From Cryptomeria japonica (lineage: Eukaryota; Streptophyta; Pinopsida; Cupressales; Cupressaceae), in NCBI RefSeq assembly GCF_030272615.1, contig NC_081413.1, forward strand, positions 23,688,501 to 23,752,500: a stretch of 64,000 nt of DNA, given 5' to 3'. Position numbers and translations under genes: made by a program. Below, one piece after another: positions 35,431 to 46,800 of the stretch. Numbering within the stretch: the stretch's first letter is position 1; the number at the start of each line of letters is the position of its first letter. The notes below the pieces were generated by a model. It saw only the letters and a program-made list of their open reading frames with translations. It was not told the origin of the DNA and made no database searches.

Positions 35431-36640
35431 CTAATATGTATGAGGAATTTTTAAGGCTTGGATATCGACTCATTCTTGAGGGACTAGTTTGAAGGTTTCT
35501 CCTAAGTGAAGGTTGATTAGACAAGCAAGGGCAATGGTTTCAGAGGCATAAAAGGATTGGATAGCTTCTAAGATAGAGATGGGAGATCATGGATTTCTCC
35601 GAGAAATCAGAGATTGCTTGTTGTTAGGGATTTTGAAGAATAATTTGTACAATCAAGGAGGAATAAAATTAGAACAAAATCATTCACATAAGATGAGCCT
35701 TAGCAAGATGCAGTGGATTTGATAGGCATGACTTCTAGAGTCTAGAGCCACATTGAAAAGCACCAAAATAATTATTTTTCACGTGAATGAGCATGACCAT
35801 ATGAAGTGTTAAAAATTTATAAATACAATTGGGTGGTGACTTAATTGGTAGAAGAGAAAAGAAACCTTTTTCATTTTCTAATAGTGTTTTTTTCCTCAGA
35901 AAGGAAGATGATGTTTGAGTAGGATCGTGCATGGAGTTGTTGTGTGCTTTGTGATACCGGATGGGTGTTTTTTTTTCCCTCCCATGTGAGTTTGTTTATT
36001 GTCAGAGGGGTTGTGAAAGTGAGAAGGATTGTTAGAGGGGGCGTGAAATCCTTTTCTTATCAAGAAAGGCCATGCATGGCACATCCTCTGCTTCTACTTT
36101 GCCACTAGATGGCAGGGGGTTCAAAGGAGCCCATAGAGGAATGAAAGAAGGATTTGTTTGGGTGAGGAGTGGCATCCAGTCATCTTTGTGATGACATGGA
36201 AGCTGCAACCCCTCCCCAGCATATTATGTTTACCCTAAAATTCCTCTTTCCACTTTCTCTGATCCTGGGCATGAAGGCTCAAGTTCCTCTTTCCATTTTC
36301 TTTGATCTTGGGCATGAAGGCTGAAGCACCTGCTCTATTTTAGGGGCGACTTTACTTCTTGCCAAGACCTAGTATCCCTTCCGCTAAGGGAAATGATCTT
36401 TTGGACAAAACATAACATCTCACACTCCATCTGAAGGCATCAAGGTGATAATGGCATAGCTCAAGTAGTTTTGACTTTTTCTTCTATCAATTTTCAGTTG
36501 AAAATTTTGATTCACGACCAGGGCATGGATAAATAATATTTTTTTAATAGAATTGCATATGGCCTTTTATGTCTAATTGTGGAGAGTAAATGTTCAATTG
36601 ACAGGTGTCTCTTGTACTGAAGCTTGTTGCTTCCTTTTCT
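35431..36640. other. Unassigned stretch with a 44-bp tandem duplication
   Basis: No gene recognised. 36241-36325 holds two adjacent copies of a unit starting cctctttcca and ending gggcatgaaggct. ORFs here carry no known motif. Confidence 0.4.
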
Positions 36641-36641
36641 T

Positions 36642-36650
36642 CTATAAAAA
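36642..36650 (+). promoter_or_regulatory. TATA-like box
   Basis: TCTATAAAAAGGG, about 260 bp upstream of the ORF at 36904. It could be the core promoter of a lost LTR or of a gene fragment. Sequence evidence only. Confidence 0.35.
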
Positions 36651-36903
36651 GGGAAATCGAGGCCATTAGAAGGGTTCCTTTTGGGGGGGTCTCTTGAGGG
36701 TTCCAAAATTCTAGTGCCTTTGGGGTTCCTTTTCTGGTTCTAGTAGTGATTCTAGACTCTAGGTGAAGGGAGAAAGTTGTATAGTCATTTATAGAGAAAA
36801 TGAAAAGAATTTAGTGTCAAGCTTTGTGCAGGTTCTTGAAGGAGTTATATAGAAATTAAATTTTGATCTATTTCTCTCCGATGTATAATTCTATCTGTTT
36901 CAA

Positions 36904-37335
<432 letters not shown>

Positions 37336-38257
37336 TAGTCATAAAACACTTCCATATATATTACATAAACATCCATAGCATATAAATCATAAGAGTATTA
37401 AGAATGAAAATATCAAACACTAGAATAGATAGGAATACAACATAATTAGTAAGACATGCATGCAACTCAATTAAAGGGAATATCTTTTGAGGATCCAATT
37501 CCATGATAGATGTTATAGACAAATCACACTTTCATAATCAAAGGCAAACAAGAAAACATATTCACCCAAAATGAATCAACTATTATAATTGGAATGTCAC
37601 TTCACCAAGACAACATCAAGACAACAGACTAGTGCCTTATCCTAGGGCATAGAGTCACTTAAAATGCAAAGACAACTTGATAATAAACTTCAATAAGATT
37701 CACTTGTAGATAAATAGGAATGAATATGCCATTACGTACACAACCCAGATTCATACAAATGATATAATCATCAGATTTGTATTTAAAAAAATGATTTCAC
37801 TGAAACTGCCCCAAGAACTTTAATTCTTTCCTTAAAAGAAATCCTAGAACAATTCCACAATCTGCCTTATAGACACGTAAATTGAAAAACCCTTGACCAT
37901 TCAATTCACAGTGAAAACATAAATTCAACACACAGACAATTATGTGAAGATCTCAAACTGCAAATGATATTGATATTATATTCATAATGATATCATAAAG
38001 TAAATTCAAAATACGATTCAACTATGCACTTATCAAATTCTTGAACAATTGAACTATTATAACCGTATCACAGTTTTCAACATCAATAAAAGTGGCCAAC
38101 TGGCCATCCCTCTCTACCAAAAAAAAATAACACTGGCCATCCCTCTCAAATTAATATTGGAATTCTTTTATAAGATGAGGATGTAACAAGCTTAGAATTA
38201 CTTTGAGGAATCTTGGGTAGCAACTTGACATTTATTCTTTTGCTTTGGCATGGCTTG
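37336..38257. other. Unassigned AT-rich stretch
   Basis: No ORF or repeat recognised except a short duplicated ctggccatccctctc (about 38100 and 38135). It lies downstream of the minus-strand coding-like region that ends at 38258, so part may be its 3' flank. Confidence 0.4.
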
Positions 38258-38330
38258 TCACCTGTCCACCTCTTTGTCTATTGGCCAATTGAATGCCTTT
38301 GCCTCTTCCAACTTTGCAACTGAATATGTC
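38258..38330 (-). pseudogene. C-terminal end of the interrupted coding-like region
   Basis: Removing the Tat element and one copy of its duplication ATGTC lets the minus-strand frame ending ARWT (54694) continue as YSVAKLEEAKAFNWPIDKEV and stop at TGA (38258-38260). This gives about 22 more codons in frame. The fit of frame, composition and stop is the evidence that the two parts were once one coding region. Confidence 0.65.
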
Positions 38331-40186
38331 TGTAGTCACATAAATCTGTCCACTTAATTAAATGAATACTTAGTATTTATTTGATTATTTAACCATCAAT
38401 TAATAATTAATTAAATTAATATTTAATTAATTCATCTTAACCCTCTTCTCCTATTAATTAAATAAATTATTCAATTTATTTGATTTAATTCACTTAACCA
38501 AATTCAGACCATTAATTAAATAAATAAATCATATTTATTTAATTAAATCTTCTCTCACATTTAAATAAATTAATATTTATTTAAATCCCCCAAAATCCCA
38601 CCTCTCACATTTAAATAAATTAACATTTATTTAAAATCACCTTTATCCTCTACCCACTTGCATTTTCCTACAAATGCAAGTTGCACAATTATTTTAAATA
38701 AATAATTTATTTGAATCACCTTTATCCTCCACCCACTTGTATTTTCCTACAAAAGCAAGTTGCACAACTATTTTAAATAAATTATTTATTTAAAATCCTA
38801 TTTATCCTCACCCACTTGAAACCTTTAATGGTTTCCCTTAAAGTAGTCAAACTTGATGGCTTTAAAGTCTTCAAACTTGATGGCTTCCTTCTATAGTCTT
38901 CTTAAGACTTTAATGGTTTTCCTTAAAGTCTTCAAGCCTTTAATGGTTTCCCTCAAAGTCTTCAAGCATTTTAAATGCTTTATCTTCTTTTTCTCATTTA
39001 AATAAATTAATATTTATTTAAATATTTATCCAAATTCAACTTACACCATTTAATTGAAATAAATGATTTTATTTTAATTGAAAATACCAAAATTTCTCCC
39101 ACTTGCATTTTCCTACAAAATCCACTTGCATGCCTAAACCCCTTCTAAATTCTTCTAAACCCTTCCTAATTAGCCTAATCCATCCCCTAAATATTGTCAC
39201 ATTCCTAAGCAAATTGGAGTCACTTCTCAAAGACTCCAAAGTCTTTGAAAAACAATTAATGCTTTGTGTGTTCAACAAATTAACCCTCAAAGTCTTGGAT
39301 AACCTTTGAAAGCTTCCAACCTTCAACCACTAAATGGCTCAAAGTCTTTGATAACCATTGAAGGCTTTCAACCTTCAACCACTTAATCCCCAAAGTCTCC
39401 AATAACCATTAATGGTTACCTCAAACCCTCCCACATGGTTAAAACATTTGTTTTGACTCAACCTCTACCCAACCCAAAGGTCTCATCAAGCCTTTAATGC
39501 TTTGACCATGATTATCTCTTAAACATTTGCACAAAGGTTTATCCTTGGATTAACTCTTAATCCAGTGGGTAATCTTAATTTAGACTTGACCCTTACCTTC
39601 TAGATAACCATGAGGTCTTCTCAGGCCTTTAATGCCTCCAACCTCTTCTCTCAACCCAATCCTATGTTGACACTTGTCACCATTTTATTGGTGCCAATTG
39701 TGCACATGGATCCCCAACTTTCAAACTTGGCCCTTGATTAAACCATTCAATCTTAACCCTTCATTTCCCCATTTCTTCTATAAATAGAACCCTTCTCCTC
39801 AAGCAAAGGAGAAGCATTTTAGAGTATTGTTGTTATACTGGCATTAGCATAGAGCTTTTTCATAGCATCACTATCTACTCTTGCATAAGTATTTTCTTAT
39901 CATATTCAACCATCTTGAATCTCCATATGGCATCCATGGCTAGTGCTAAAAGCTGAGAGCTACACTCGTTTGGGACTTGGAGAGGAGAGGAACAAGGGAG
40001 GAGCAACTATGAGCATCTTGATTAGCTATTTCATTTTATGTTTATATGCTTTCTATTTCATGCTTAATATCTCTCTTGATATGCCTGTTTAGGATAATCT
40101 TTTGTTGCTAACACTAACGTCTGTTTCTTGTGCTCTTGTGTGTGTTGCCATCAAACAGGTTTTCTAATCCTTTTTGCAGAGCATCA
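38331..40186 (+). repeat. 5' LTR of the young Tat element
   Basis: TGTAGTCACATAAATC ... GCAGAGCATCA. Reading both copies side by side I found one difference: C at 40177 and T at 54684. U3 has AT palindromes (38360-38640), then repeats of tttaatggtttccct and aaagtcttcaa (38820-38970). TATA box at 39779. Confidence 0.97.
39779..39787 (+). promoter_or_regulatory. TATA box of the young Tat element
   Basis: TATAAATAG, a consensus plant TATA, about 1450 bp into the LTR and 400 bp from its end; repeated at 54286-54294 in the 3' LTR. Predicted transcript start about 30 bp downstream. Confidence 0.7.
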
Positions 40187-40188
40187 TT

Positions 40189-40208
40189 TGGTGAACCCGA
40201 CGTGAATC
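40189..40208 (+). other. Primer-binding site complementary to tRNA-Trp
   Basis: TGGTGAACCCGACGTGAATC, two bases after the LTR end. Its complement ends ACGTCGGGTTCACCA, which is the 3' end of plant tRNA-Trp (CCA anticodon) as I remember it. Similarity seems to continue a few bases into the T arm (aaacac). Confidence 0.8.
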
Positions 40209-41906
40209 CAAACACCAAAAAGATCAATTTTTTTTTTTTTTTAACCAATAACATGTTTGAATGTTGAAAATGTCACACAGGTTGCACTTTTGACACTGTT
40301 TTGGTGCGTTTGGCATTATTTTGGCGCTATTCCCCCTGTTTCAGTGCTTTTCCCTTTCTTTTAATACGTTTGTGTTAAATAGTGCCTCTGTTCAAACGCA
40401 GACTAGCGCTATTGTAACAAAACGTTGTACAAATCACTTTGTAACCAAAAAAAAATAAAAAACCAAAAAAAAATAAAAATTTAGGCTTGTAGAAGCCCAC
40501 CAAATAGGCGGATTTTACTAACTATTTTTCTCTTTTGTGCAGATTTAAATTAGATTAAAGAGTAGATTTATATTTTTTACTAACTTGTTTTTGAAGTTGG
40601 TTTTAAAAATGAATTCACTTTTTATTTTGGTTTAAAATTAACTTCACATTTCAAATTTGGGCTTTTGAAAAAGAATCACACATTTGTTTGGGGCTATTAA
40701 AAAGAATTTCATTGTTCAAAGGTAAAAAGAACCACAAACTTATACAAAAACAACTTTATTTTTTTTTGCAAGTTAGAAAACAAACTTCGTTTTGGTGCTT
40801 AAAATCAACAAGGCAAATTTTATTTCTTGCATCAAGATAAAACTCACAATCCACACTTCCATTTTTGGTGCAAATAAAATTCACAATCAACTTGTCTCAT
40901 TTTCAAAGCAATTTTACTTCATGCAAACGTGTTTTTCATTAAGTTGACCAGGATTTCAAATTCTAGTTTACTCAAACAATTGCTTTTGAAAATTAAAAAG
41001 AACACCATGATTGTTGGAGCAACATCTCCAAATAGTTAGATCACATTGCAATGACAGATTAAAAAGAACAAGTGTTTTTCGTGCTTGGCACACTTGTGCA
41101 AAGAGTTGGTCGAGTGGTCCTACTTCTAACACACACTATCCTCTCCCTTGGCTTTCGTGGTCCTAGGTGCAAGAGAAAAGTGTTAGTAACACTCAAAATT
41201 TTATCTTTTTAAGAGAGGCCTGCCAAGAGACACATCACTCTTGGGAACGACCTTGAGCGGTAAATCCTTCGAGCCGCTATAGAAATCAGGTGTGAGCGAA
41301 AGCTGTAGCCTTGGGTATAGCTGTTCCTACAGTGTAACTGGCCGAAAGGACAAATGGGCCCCACCACCAGTTACAAGGCTCTTAAGTGAGTCACTGCAGA
41401 ATGAACTTATGTCCAAAAACATCGAACATGACTAAACACCTTTAAGTAGTAGCCCACCCGTTCTATTGATTGAGGATATTTGAGGTATAATTTAGTGCAA
41501 GAGCATAGATGGTTTTGCTCCCAAGATACTCACCATACATATTTCCTTGAGTAGAAACATAGCTTTTTGAAAGGTCACTTGTGGCTTGATAAAAGTGGTG
41601 ACTCCCCCATCATAGGGATCATCTATTTGTTATGCTCGTGCAAGACTTAGTATATCACATCCTTACCTGCCACGGCGGGATTCATAAGGTATGTAGTACC
41701 AAAGTCGAAGAAATATCAAGATGTGGGCTAAATTTATCACAACTGGCCACTTGACCTTAGGGATAAAAAATGTTTGAAGTGGGTTCGTTTTACAGACCTA
41801 GAGCAAATTGAGCCGACTTCAGGCTTTGGAATTATACCTTAAAATAAATCAAAAGGAAGGGTCAAAAACAAGTCCAAGGATTGGGTTGATCTAGACCCAT
41901 ACTCAT
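40209..41906 (+). other. Leader of the young Tat element
   Basis: 1.7 kb of non-coding RNA leader. 40285-40420 has loose repeats of ttttggcgctatt and related CpG-containing units. 40430-41000 is A/T homopolymer-rich. 41200-41400 is more GC-rich with possible hairpins (AGCGG 41256-41260 with CCGCT 41274-41278; CTGTAG 41303-41308 with CTACAG 41327-41332). It is a candidate structured region, for instance for packaging or translation. Function is inference only. Confidence 0.6.
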
Positions 41907-42455
41907 TTGTGCCTTTTTAGGCAACATTCTTGTGTTTGTGTGCTTGCTTTGTTTTCTTGTCAAAGGAAAAATCAGAAAATCACTTTCAAAAACAAAGTAC
42001 TCATCCAACATCTGTCAACACAACCAAAAATACCAAAAACAAAGTGCAAACAACACAGAGTCACAACTTTTATGACCATTCTTCACATCTTGCGAAAGAA
42101 GAAGTGTCATCAGAATATTACTTTGAAAAGAAGACCATTAAGCTCAAAGGCTTTAATCAAAAGGAGGAAATTCTTCTATCTCAATAGACAAATCTTTGTC
42201 TCACATAGAGTCTTTCTACATCGCATGCGTCTATACCTTCAAGGTAAAACAAACGAGTTTGATTCAGAATCATTGAACCGCAGAGCTTTTATGCAATATA
42301 GAGCTCTGAGTTATCACAAAAATCAAGGAGGAAAGATTAACCCCAAATTCTTCCCAAACATTTGTATCACCTACAACACAGCTCGAGAAGTGCCACCAAC
42401 GCCTGAAAGGGAAGAAACAGAGTTTGTCCCATTTGTGACACAAAGTTTTTATTGA
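41907..42455 (+). CDS. Leader ORF upstream of gag (182 aa, unknown function)
   Basis: Lies between the leader and gag, 440 bp before the gag start and in a different frame. The N-terminal third is Lys/Gln/Thr-rich; the middle is strongly basic (LRKKKCHQ, LIKRRKFFYLNRQ); the C-terminal part includes FLHRMRLYLQG, FDSESLNRR and NQGGKINPKFFPN. The basic and C-terminal parts align with the ORF at 3089-3346 upstream of gag in the other Tat element. Ogre-type elements are known to carry an extra ORF before gag; I cannot tell whether this is homologous. No catalytic motif seen. RNA binding or nuclear targeting is a guess from charge. Confidence 0.6.
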   Translation: MCLFRQHSCVCVLALFSCQRKNQKITFKNKVLIQHLSTQPKIPKTKCKQHRVTTFMTILHILRKKKCHQNITLKRRPLSSKALIKRRKFFYLNRQIFVSHRVFLHRMRLYLQGKTNEFDSESLNRRAFMQYRALSYHKNQGGKINPKFFPNICITYNTAREVPPTPEREETEFVPFVTQSFY

Positions 42456-42894
42456 AGTTAAAAACAAAACATCCATCATCTCACTCATACATCATCACTT
42501 CATCATCAATCCATCCCAAAACTCTCAAAACATTAAGAGGTGCTTGTCCCAAGATTCCTTTTTTAGATATTGCTTGAAATCAAACACATCACATCACTTT
42601 TAGATTGTTTCTACATCTAGGATAAGCTCATCCTAAGAGACACATCTACGCAGGTTAAAACTAGTTCATGAGTGAATCCTCTCATTGCTAGGTAGTCAAA
42701 ATCTGTAACACATCTCAGATTTCTCTACACCTTATCACATCCAAACTCATCAAAACAAACAAGCAATTCAAAGAAAGAATTTTGGTTACATTTACCTTTA
42801 GAGTGCTAGAGATCTACAATCCACTAATCATCCATCTTTCATCGAACAACTCATCATCATCTTCAATCAACTTCAACACAAACTTGCAAACAAA

Positions 42895-43848
42895 ATGGCT
42901 CAAACCCGATCGCGATCAAGGCAACGAGAAATAGAAATTGAGGAAGAAGAGGACAACCTCAATGAATTTCAAGAAGCACTTGGAGGAAATGTAAATGATG
43001 AAAACCCAAGTAGTCCCACTCCTTCAACAATCGAAAGGGTTCAGCATAACCCTCACTTTAACAGATTATTTGATGAAATTCTCAGGAGCAATGCGGATGC
43101 TCACTTCTTAAGACTTGCTCAAGAAGGAGCCAAACTCCCCTCAGACTTTGATCTTGCCCAATTAAGACAAGCATCAGAAAGACAAAGTCTCCATGAGGAG
43201 GAAAGACGTAGAGATCCCATCAGATATAACATCCCTCGAGGTAACCCACCACCTCCTCTTCCAAATGAAATGGAGATGTTGCGGCAACAAGTCGCGAATC
43301 TCGCCCAACAACTTCATAGTGGTGTTAAGACCAATCAATTTTCACTTAACGACATCTGTCCCTATCAGTTTGATAGGAATCTTTATATGCCACCCTTTCC
43401 ACGCGGGTTTGAAACACCCAAATTTGAAAAATATAGAGGAAAGGGGGATCCCCGTGATCATGTCCGAGAATTTCATTCTGCTTGTCTTGAAGTAGCTTAT
43501 GAGGACACATACCTAATGCGCCTTTTTCCCCAAAGCTTGGGAGGAACAACCACATCATGGTTTTCCCGACTTCCAGGTGGCATTAGAACATTTGAGGAAC
43601 TCATCCAGAAGTTCCTATCTCATTACTCTTATAATATTGAACGCGACATCACCATGGCTGATCTATGCAACACCAAACAAAAACCAGGTGAATTATTCGC
43701 AGTATTCCTGCAACGATGGCGCCAAATGTCTAGCAGACGTTCTCTTCAGTTACCTGAACGAGAACTAGTGGAAATTTTCATTTCCAACTTAAACGAAGAA
43801 TGGAATTTCACCTGGATGTCAAAGACACAGACTCTTTTAACGATATGA
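42895..43848 (+). CDS. gag: gag, N-terminal and capsid part (frame 1)
   Basis: 317 codons. The start MAQTRSRSRQREIEIEEEED is preceded by about 440 bp without ORF. A basic then acidic N-terminus; LAQEGAKLPSDFDLAQLRQ; a Pro-rich linker near residue 125; the retrotransposon gag (capsid) fold at residues about 185-300 (DPRDHVREF, SLGGTTTSWFSRLPGGIRTF, KFLSHYSYNI, FLQRWRQMSSR). The frame is lost at 43800: capsid reading continues in the next ORF with MEFHLDVKD. Alignment with the other Tat gag (TSEMSYRLK) implies one missing base in gaagaatgg. The last 16 codons of this ORF are out of frame. Confidence 0.92.
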   Translation: MAQTRSRSRQREIEIEEEEDNLNEFQEALGGNVNDENPSSPTPSTIERVQHNPHFNRLFDEILRSNADAHFLRLAQEGAKLPSDFDLAQLRQASERQSLHEEERRRDPIRYNIPRGNPPPPLPNEMEMLRQQVANLAQQLHSGVKTNQFSLNDICPYQFDRNLYMPPFPRGFETPKFEKYRGKGDPRDHVREFHSACLEVAYEDTYLMRLFPQSLGGTTTSWFSRLPGGIRTFEELIQKFLSHYSYNIERDITMADLCNTKQKPGELFAVFLQRWRQMSSRRSLQLPERELVEIFISNLNEEWNFTWMSKTQTLLTI

Positions 43849-46800
43849 TCACCAAGGGTATAAAATGTGAAAGGGCACTCATCAAAAAAGGACTCATCAA
43901 AATCTTTAATGAACCAAAAGATGCTCCTCGCCCGCGCTTCAATAGCGATAAACCGAACTTCTGGAACAAGAATAAGAACATCGTCAACGATGGAGTTGTG
44001 GATGCTCGGACTGTCCAAAATGCACAACCTGTGGTTCGGTTTGCAGGACAAAATCCTCCACCTCAAAATAACACAAATGTTCCTCTTAATCAAGGTCGCA
44101 TCACATCTCATGATGAACCAAGACCTCGTCCACAAAAACAAAAACGCACATACACTCCCTTAGGGGAACCCATTGAAACAGTGTTGCGACAACTCCTCTC
44201 TCAAAATTTGGTCACTCTACCTAAGCTATCAAACTATGAGCCTCAAGTCAAACCAGCATGGTGGAAAGATACTGAACACTGTGAGTTCCATCAAGGAAGA
44301 GGACACAAGACAAGTAATTGTCACCGATTGAAAGATCTCATTCAGGATCTTATTGACCGAGGAGAAATTGAAATTAAAGGGCATGACCCAAAAACAACCA
44401 ATAATGATCATCAGATGTTCAAGAATCCACTTCCATCGCAAGATCAAAGGGGTCCTTCGACGTCCAGTCGAGGTCCTGATACCACTGATTATACGCAAGC
44501 TGCGTATAATTACACTGTAAATCACCTGTATGATGCCAGTGAACAAATTGCAACCATAACCTTCAAAAATCCCACCTCAAATTGCAATGTTGTTACACGT
44601 CGTGGCAAGGTCACCATCAAGGCAGCTCCACAAGGCACCACCTCCGTCCCAAAGCAGTACAATCTTGTGGAACAATTAGACAAAACCCCTGCACTTATAT
44701 CCATTTTAGAACTATTACGCTTATCACCATCTCATAAAACAATCTTGGATCAAGCACTCCAAGAGGCGTCAGTCCCTGCAAACCTGAATACGGACCAGTT
44801 TCAAGCCATGGTTGGAAATCTAAAGTCATCACCTTGTCTCACTTTTTCCGAAAGTGACAACTCCTCCTTCCAACAACCGCATAACGCCTCACTCCACATT
44901 GAAGGCTTTATCAACCAACACAGGATCAAGCGAGTCTTGATAGATAATGGAGCAGGCCTAAACATTTGTACACTACAGTTGGTCATAGCATTGGGATATG
45001 CAATAGAATCAGTGGATCCTCGCAAGAAGATCACCATCAAGGCCTATGATGATGCAGAGCGTTCATCCAAAGGAGCTGTGGTACTACCAATCCGGGTTGG
45101 CCCTGTGGTAAAGCACATAATTTGTCAGGTTCTGGACCTTCCTCTGCCATATAATCTATTATTAGGGAGACCTTGGATACATGCCATGCAAGCTGTTCCA
45201 TCTACCTACCATCAATGTATCAAGTTCCCACATAACGGTACAGAGATCACAATCCTGGGCGATGCAAATCCCTTTGCATTTTGCCATAATATCAGCCATC
45301 AACCGGAGATTACTGTTCCTAATAATAGGGAAGCTATTTCTTCCACATCATATGTAAATCCTGCCTCTCTTGCCAGTTCAAACATCCCTATACCCAAGCA
45401 AGAGAAGCTTAAGATGAAAGTAGCAGAGGAAGGTCCTGGAGAATACAACTTGAGTCAGCTCTTTTGTGTGGGACAAATGCCCACTTCTCCTAGAACACAT
45501 GGTAAACCACAGCAGTTACTCCAAAAACCCATAGTCACGCCCGCATGTGCTTTGACGCCTTTCGTCCTTGGAAAGAGTCAAGAGGAAGAAACCCAAGATG
45601 AGGACCTAGCGGACTGGATCTATAAAGATCCCATCACCACTGACAAACCGCAAGTTACACTTCCTACGGAACAATATGGCAAAGGCCTCCTCATTATGCA
45701 AAGAATGGGATATGATGGTCAGAGTGCTTTGGGATACTGCAAACAAGGACGACACGAACCTCTACTACCAGAATTCAAGCCCAAAGGTAATACAGGCCTT
45801 GGCTTTGAAAAAGAGATCCTTCCTAAACTCAGATTCAAAGGAAAACCCAGCAAACCCTTTTGCCCACCTACTGCAAAGAGGATACCTTTCATAATCAAAG
45901 CACCATCAAGAACTATCCCCACTGCCCCCTCAAGGCTCACAACTCCACCATCACCAATGTCACTCATCCCATCAAACGAACCAGTAATCCTATCAGCAAC
46001 ACCATTTGTAGCAGCAACTATATTGGAACCCGCAGCAACATCTATGGCACCAGTAATTCCAGCAGAAGCCACTGAGTCACCATTACCGATACTTCCAGTG
46101 ACAAATCCATTAAACCCCATCACAATTCCTGCAACACCGATCACTACAAGGATACATAAACCAATCACACCTGCCGTGTTTAACTCCAAAGACATCCCAG
46201 TATGGTATAGCAATCGGATGCTGGAGAGTGATTCAGAGACCGACTCACATGAGTGGGAATTTGATTCTGTACAACTTAACACTTCAGATGAGGAAGACAC
46301 ATCACCACCTCCACCACGCAAAGACATTCCTGTTTACGGAGAAGCACAGATAAAGACCACTTGGGTACCTGAGCTGGAAACATCTTCCACAGACCCTACG
46401 TCTCATCCTACGCCGGATTCTGACAGGGAGAGTACCATCAACGACCTTCACCACACTGTCTTAACCCTCACTGATACATCTCCCGCACTTAACTTAATCG
46501 ATGAAGTAATGCCCATTATCCACCCTGAACTCATTGAATGGAACCAACCAAATCCCCCATGTCTTGACCTCTTCCAGAACGATGAGGCTATCATTGACTT
46601 TTTGGAATTAAGGGATAATCTACCAAGCGGGGATCACAAAGCTGGATTCGCCATTGAACTTACTAGCGCAGCATACTTCGGGGCGGATGCCAAATCCTTC
46701 AGCTGCAAAAATATAACAATAAAACATGGATCTTCCAGTGAAAACCACACTGTGGCACTATTTGATCCGACAAAAGTAAAAAGAAAGAGCGTATCCAATG

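Noticed and set aside
39069-39326. Minus ORF of 85 codons repeated identically at 53576-53833
   Set aside because: Identity is due to the two LTRs; no motif and it lies in U3.
43790-43860. Programmed -1 frameshift between gag and pol
   Set aside because: The shift falls inside the capsid domain before the zinc knuckle, and there is no X-XXY-YYZ heptamer; a one-base deletion fits better.
45719-46327. 202-codon minus-strand ORF
   Set aside because: It is antisense to the Pro/Thr/Ser-rich linker of the intact pol frame; composition is a shadow of that coding strand.
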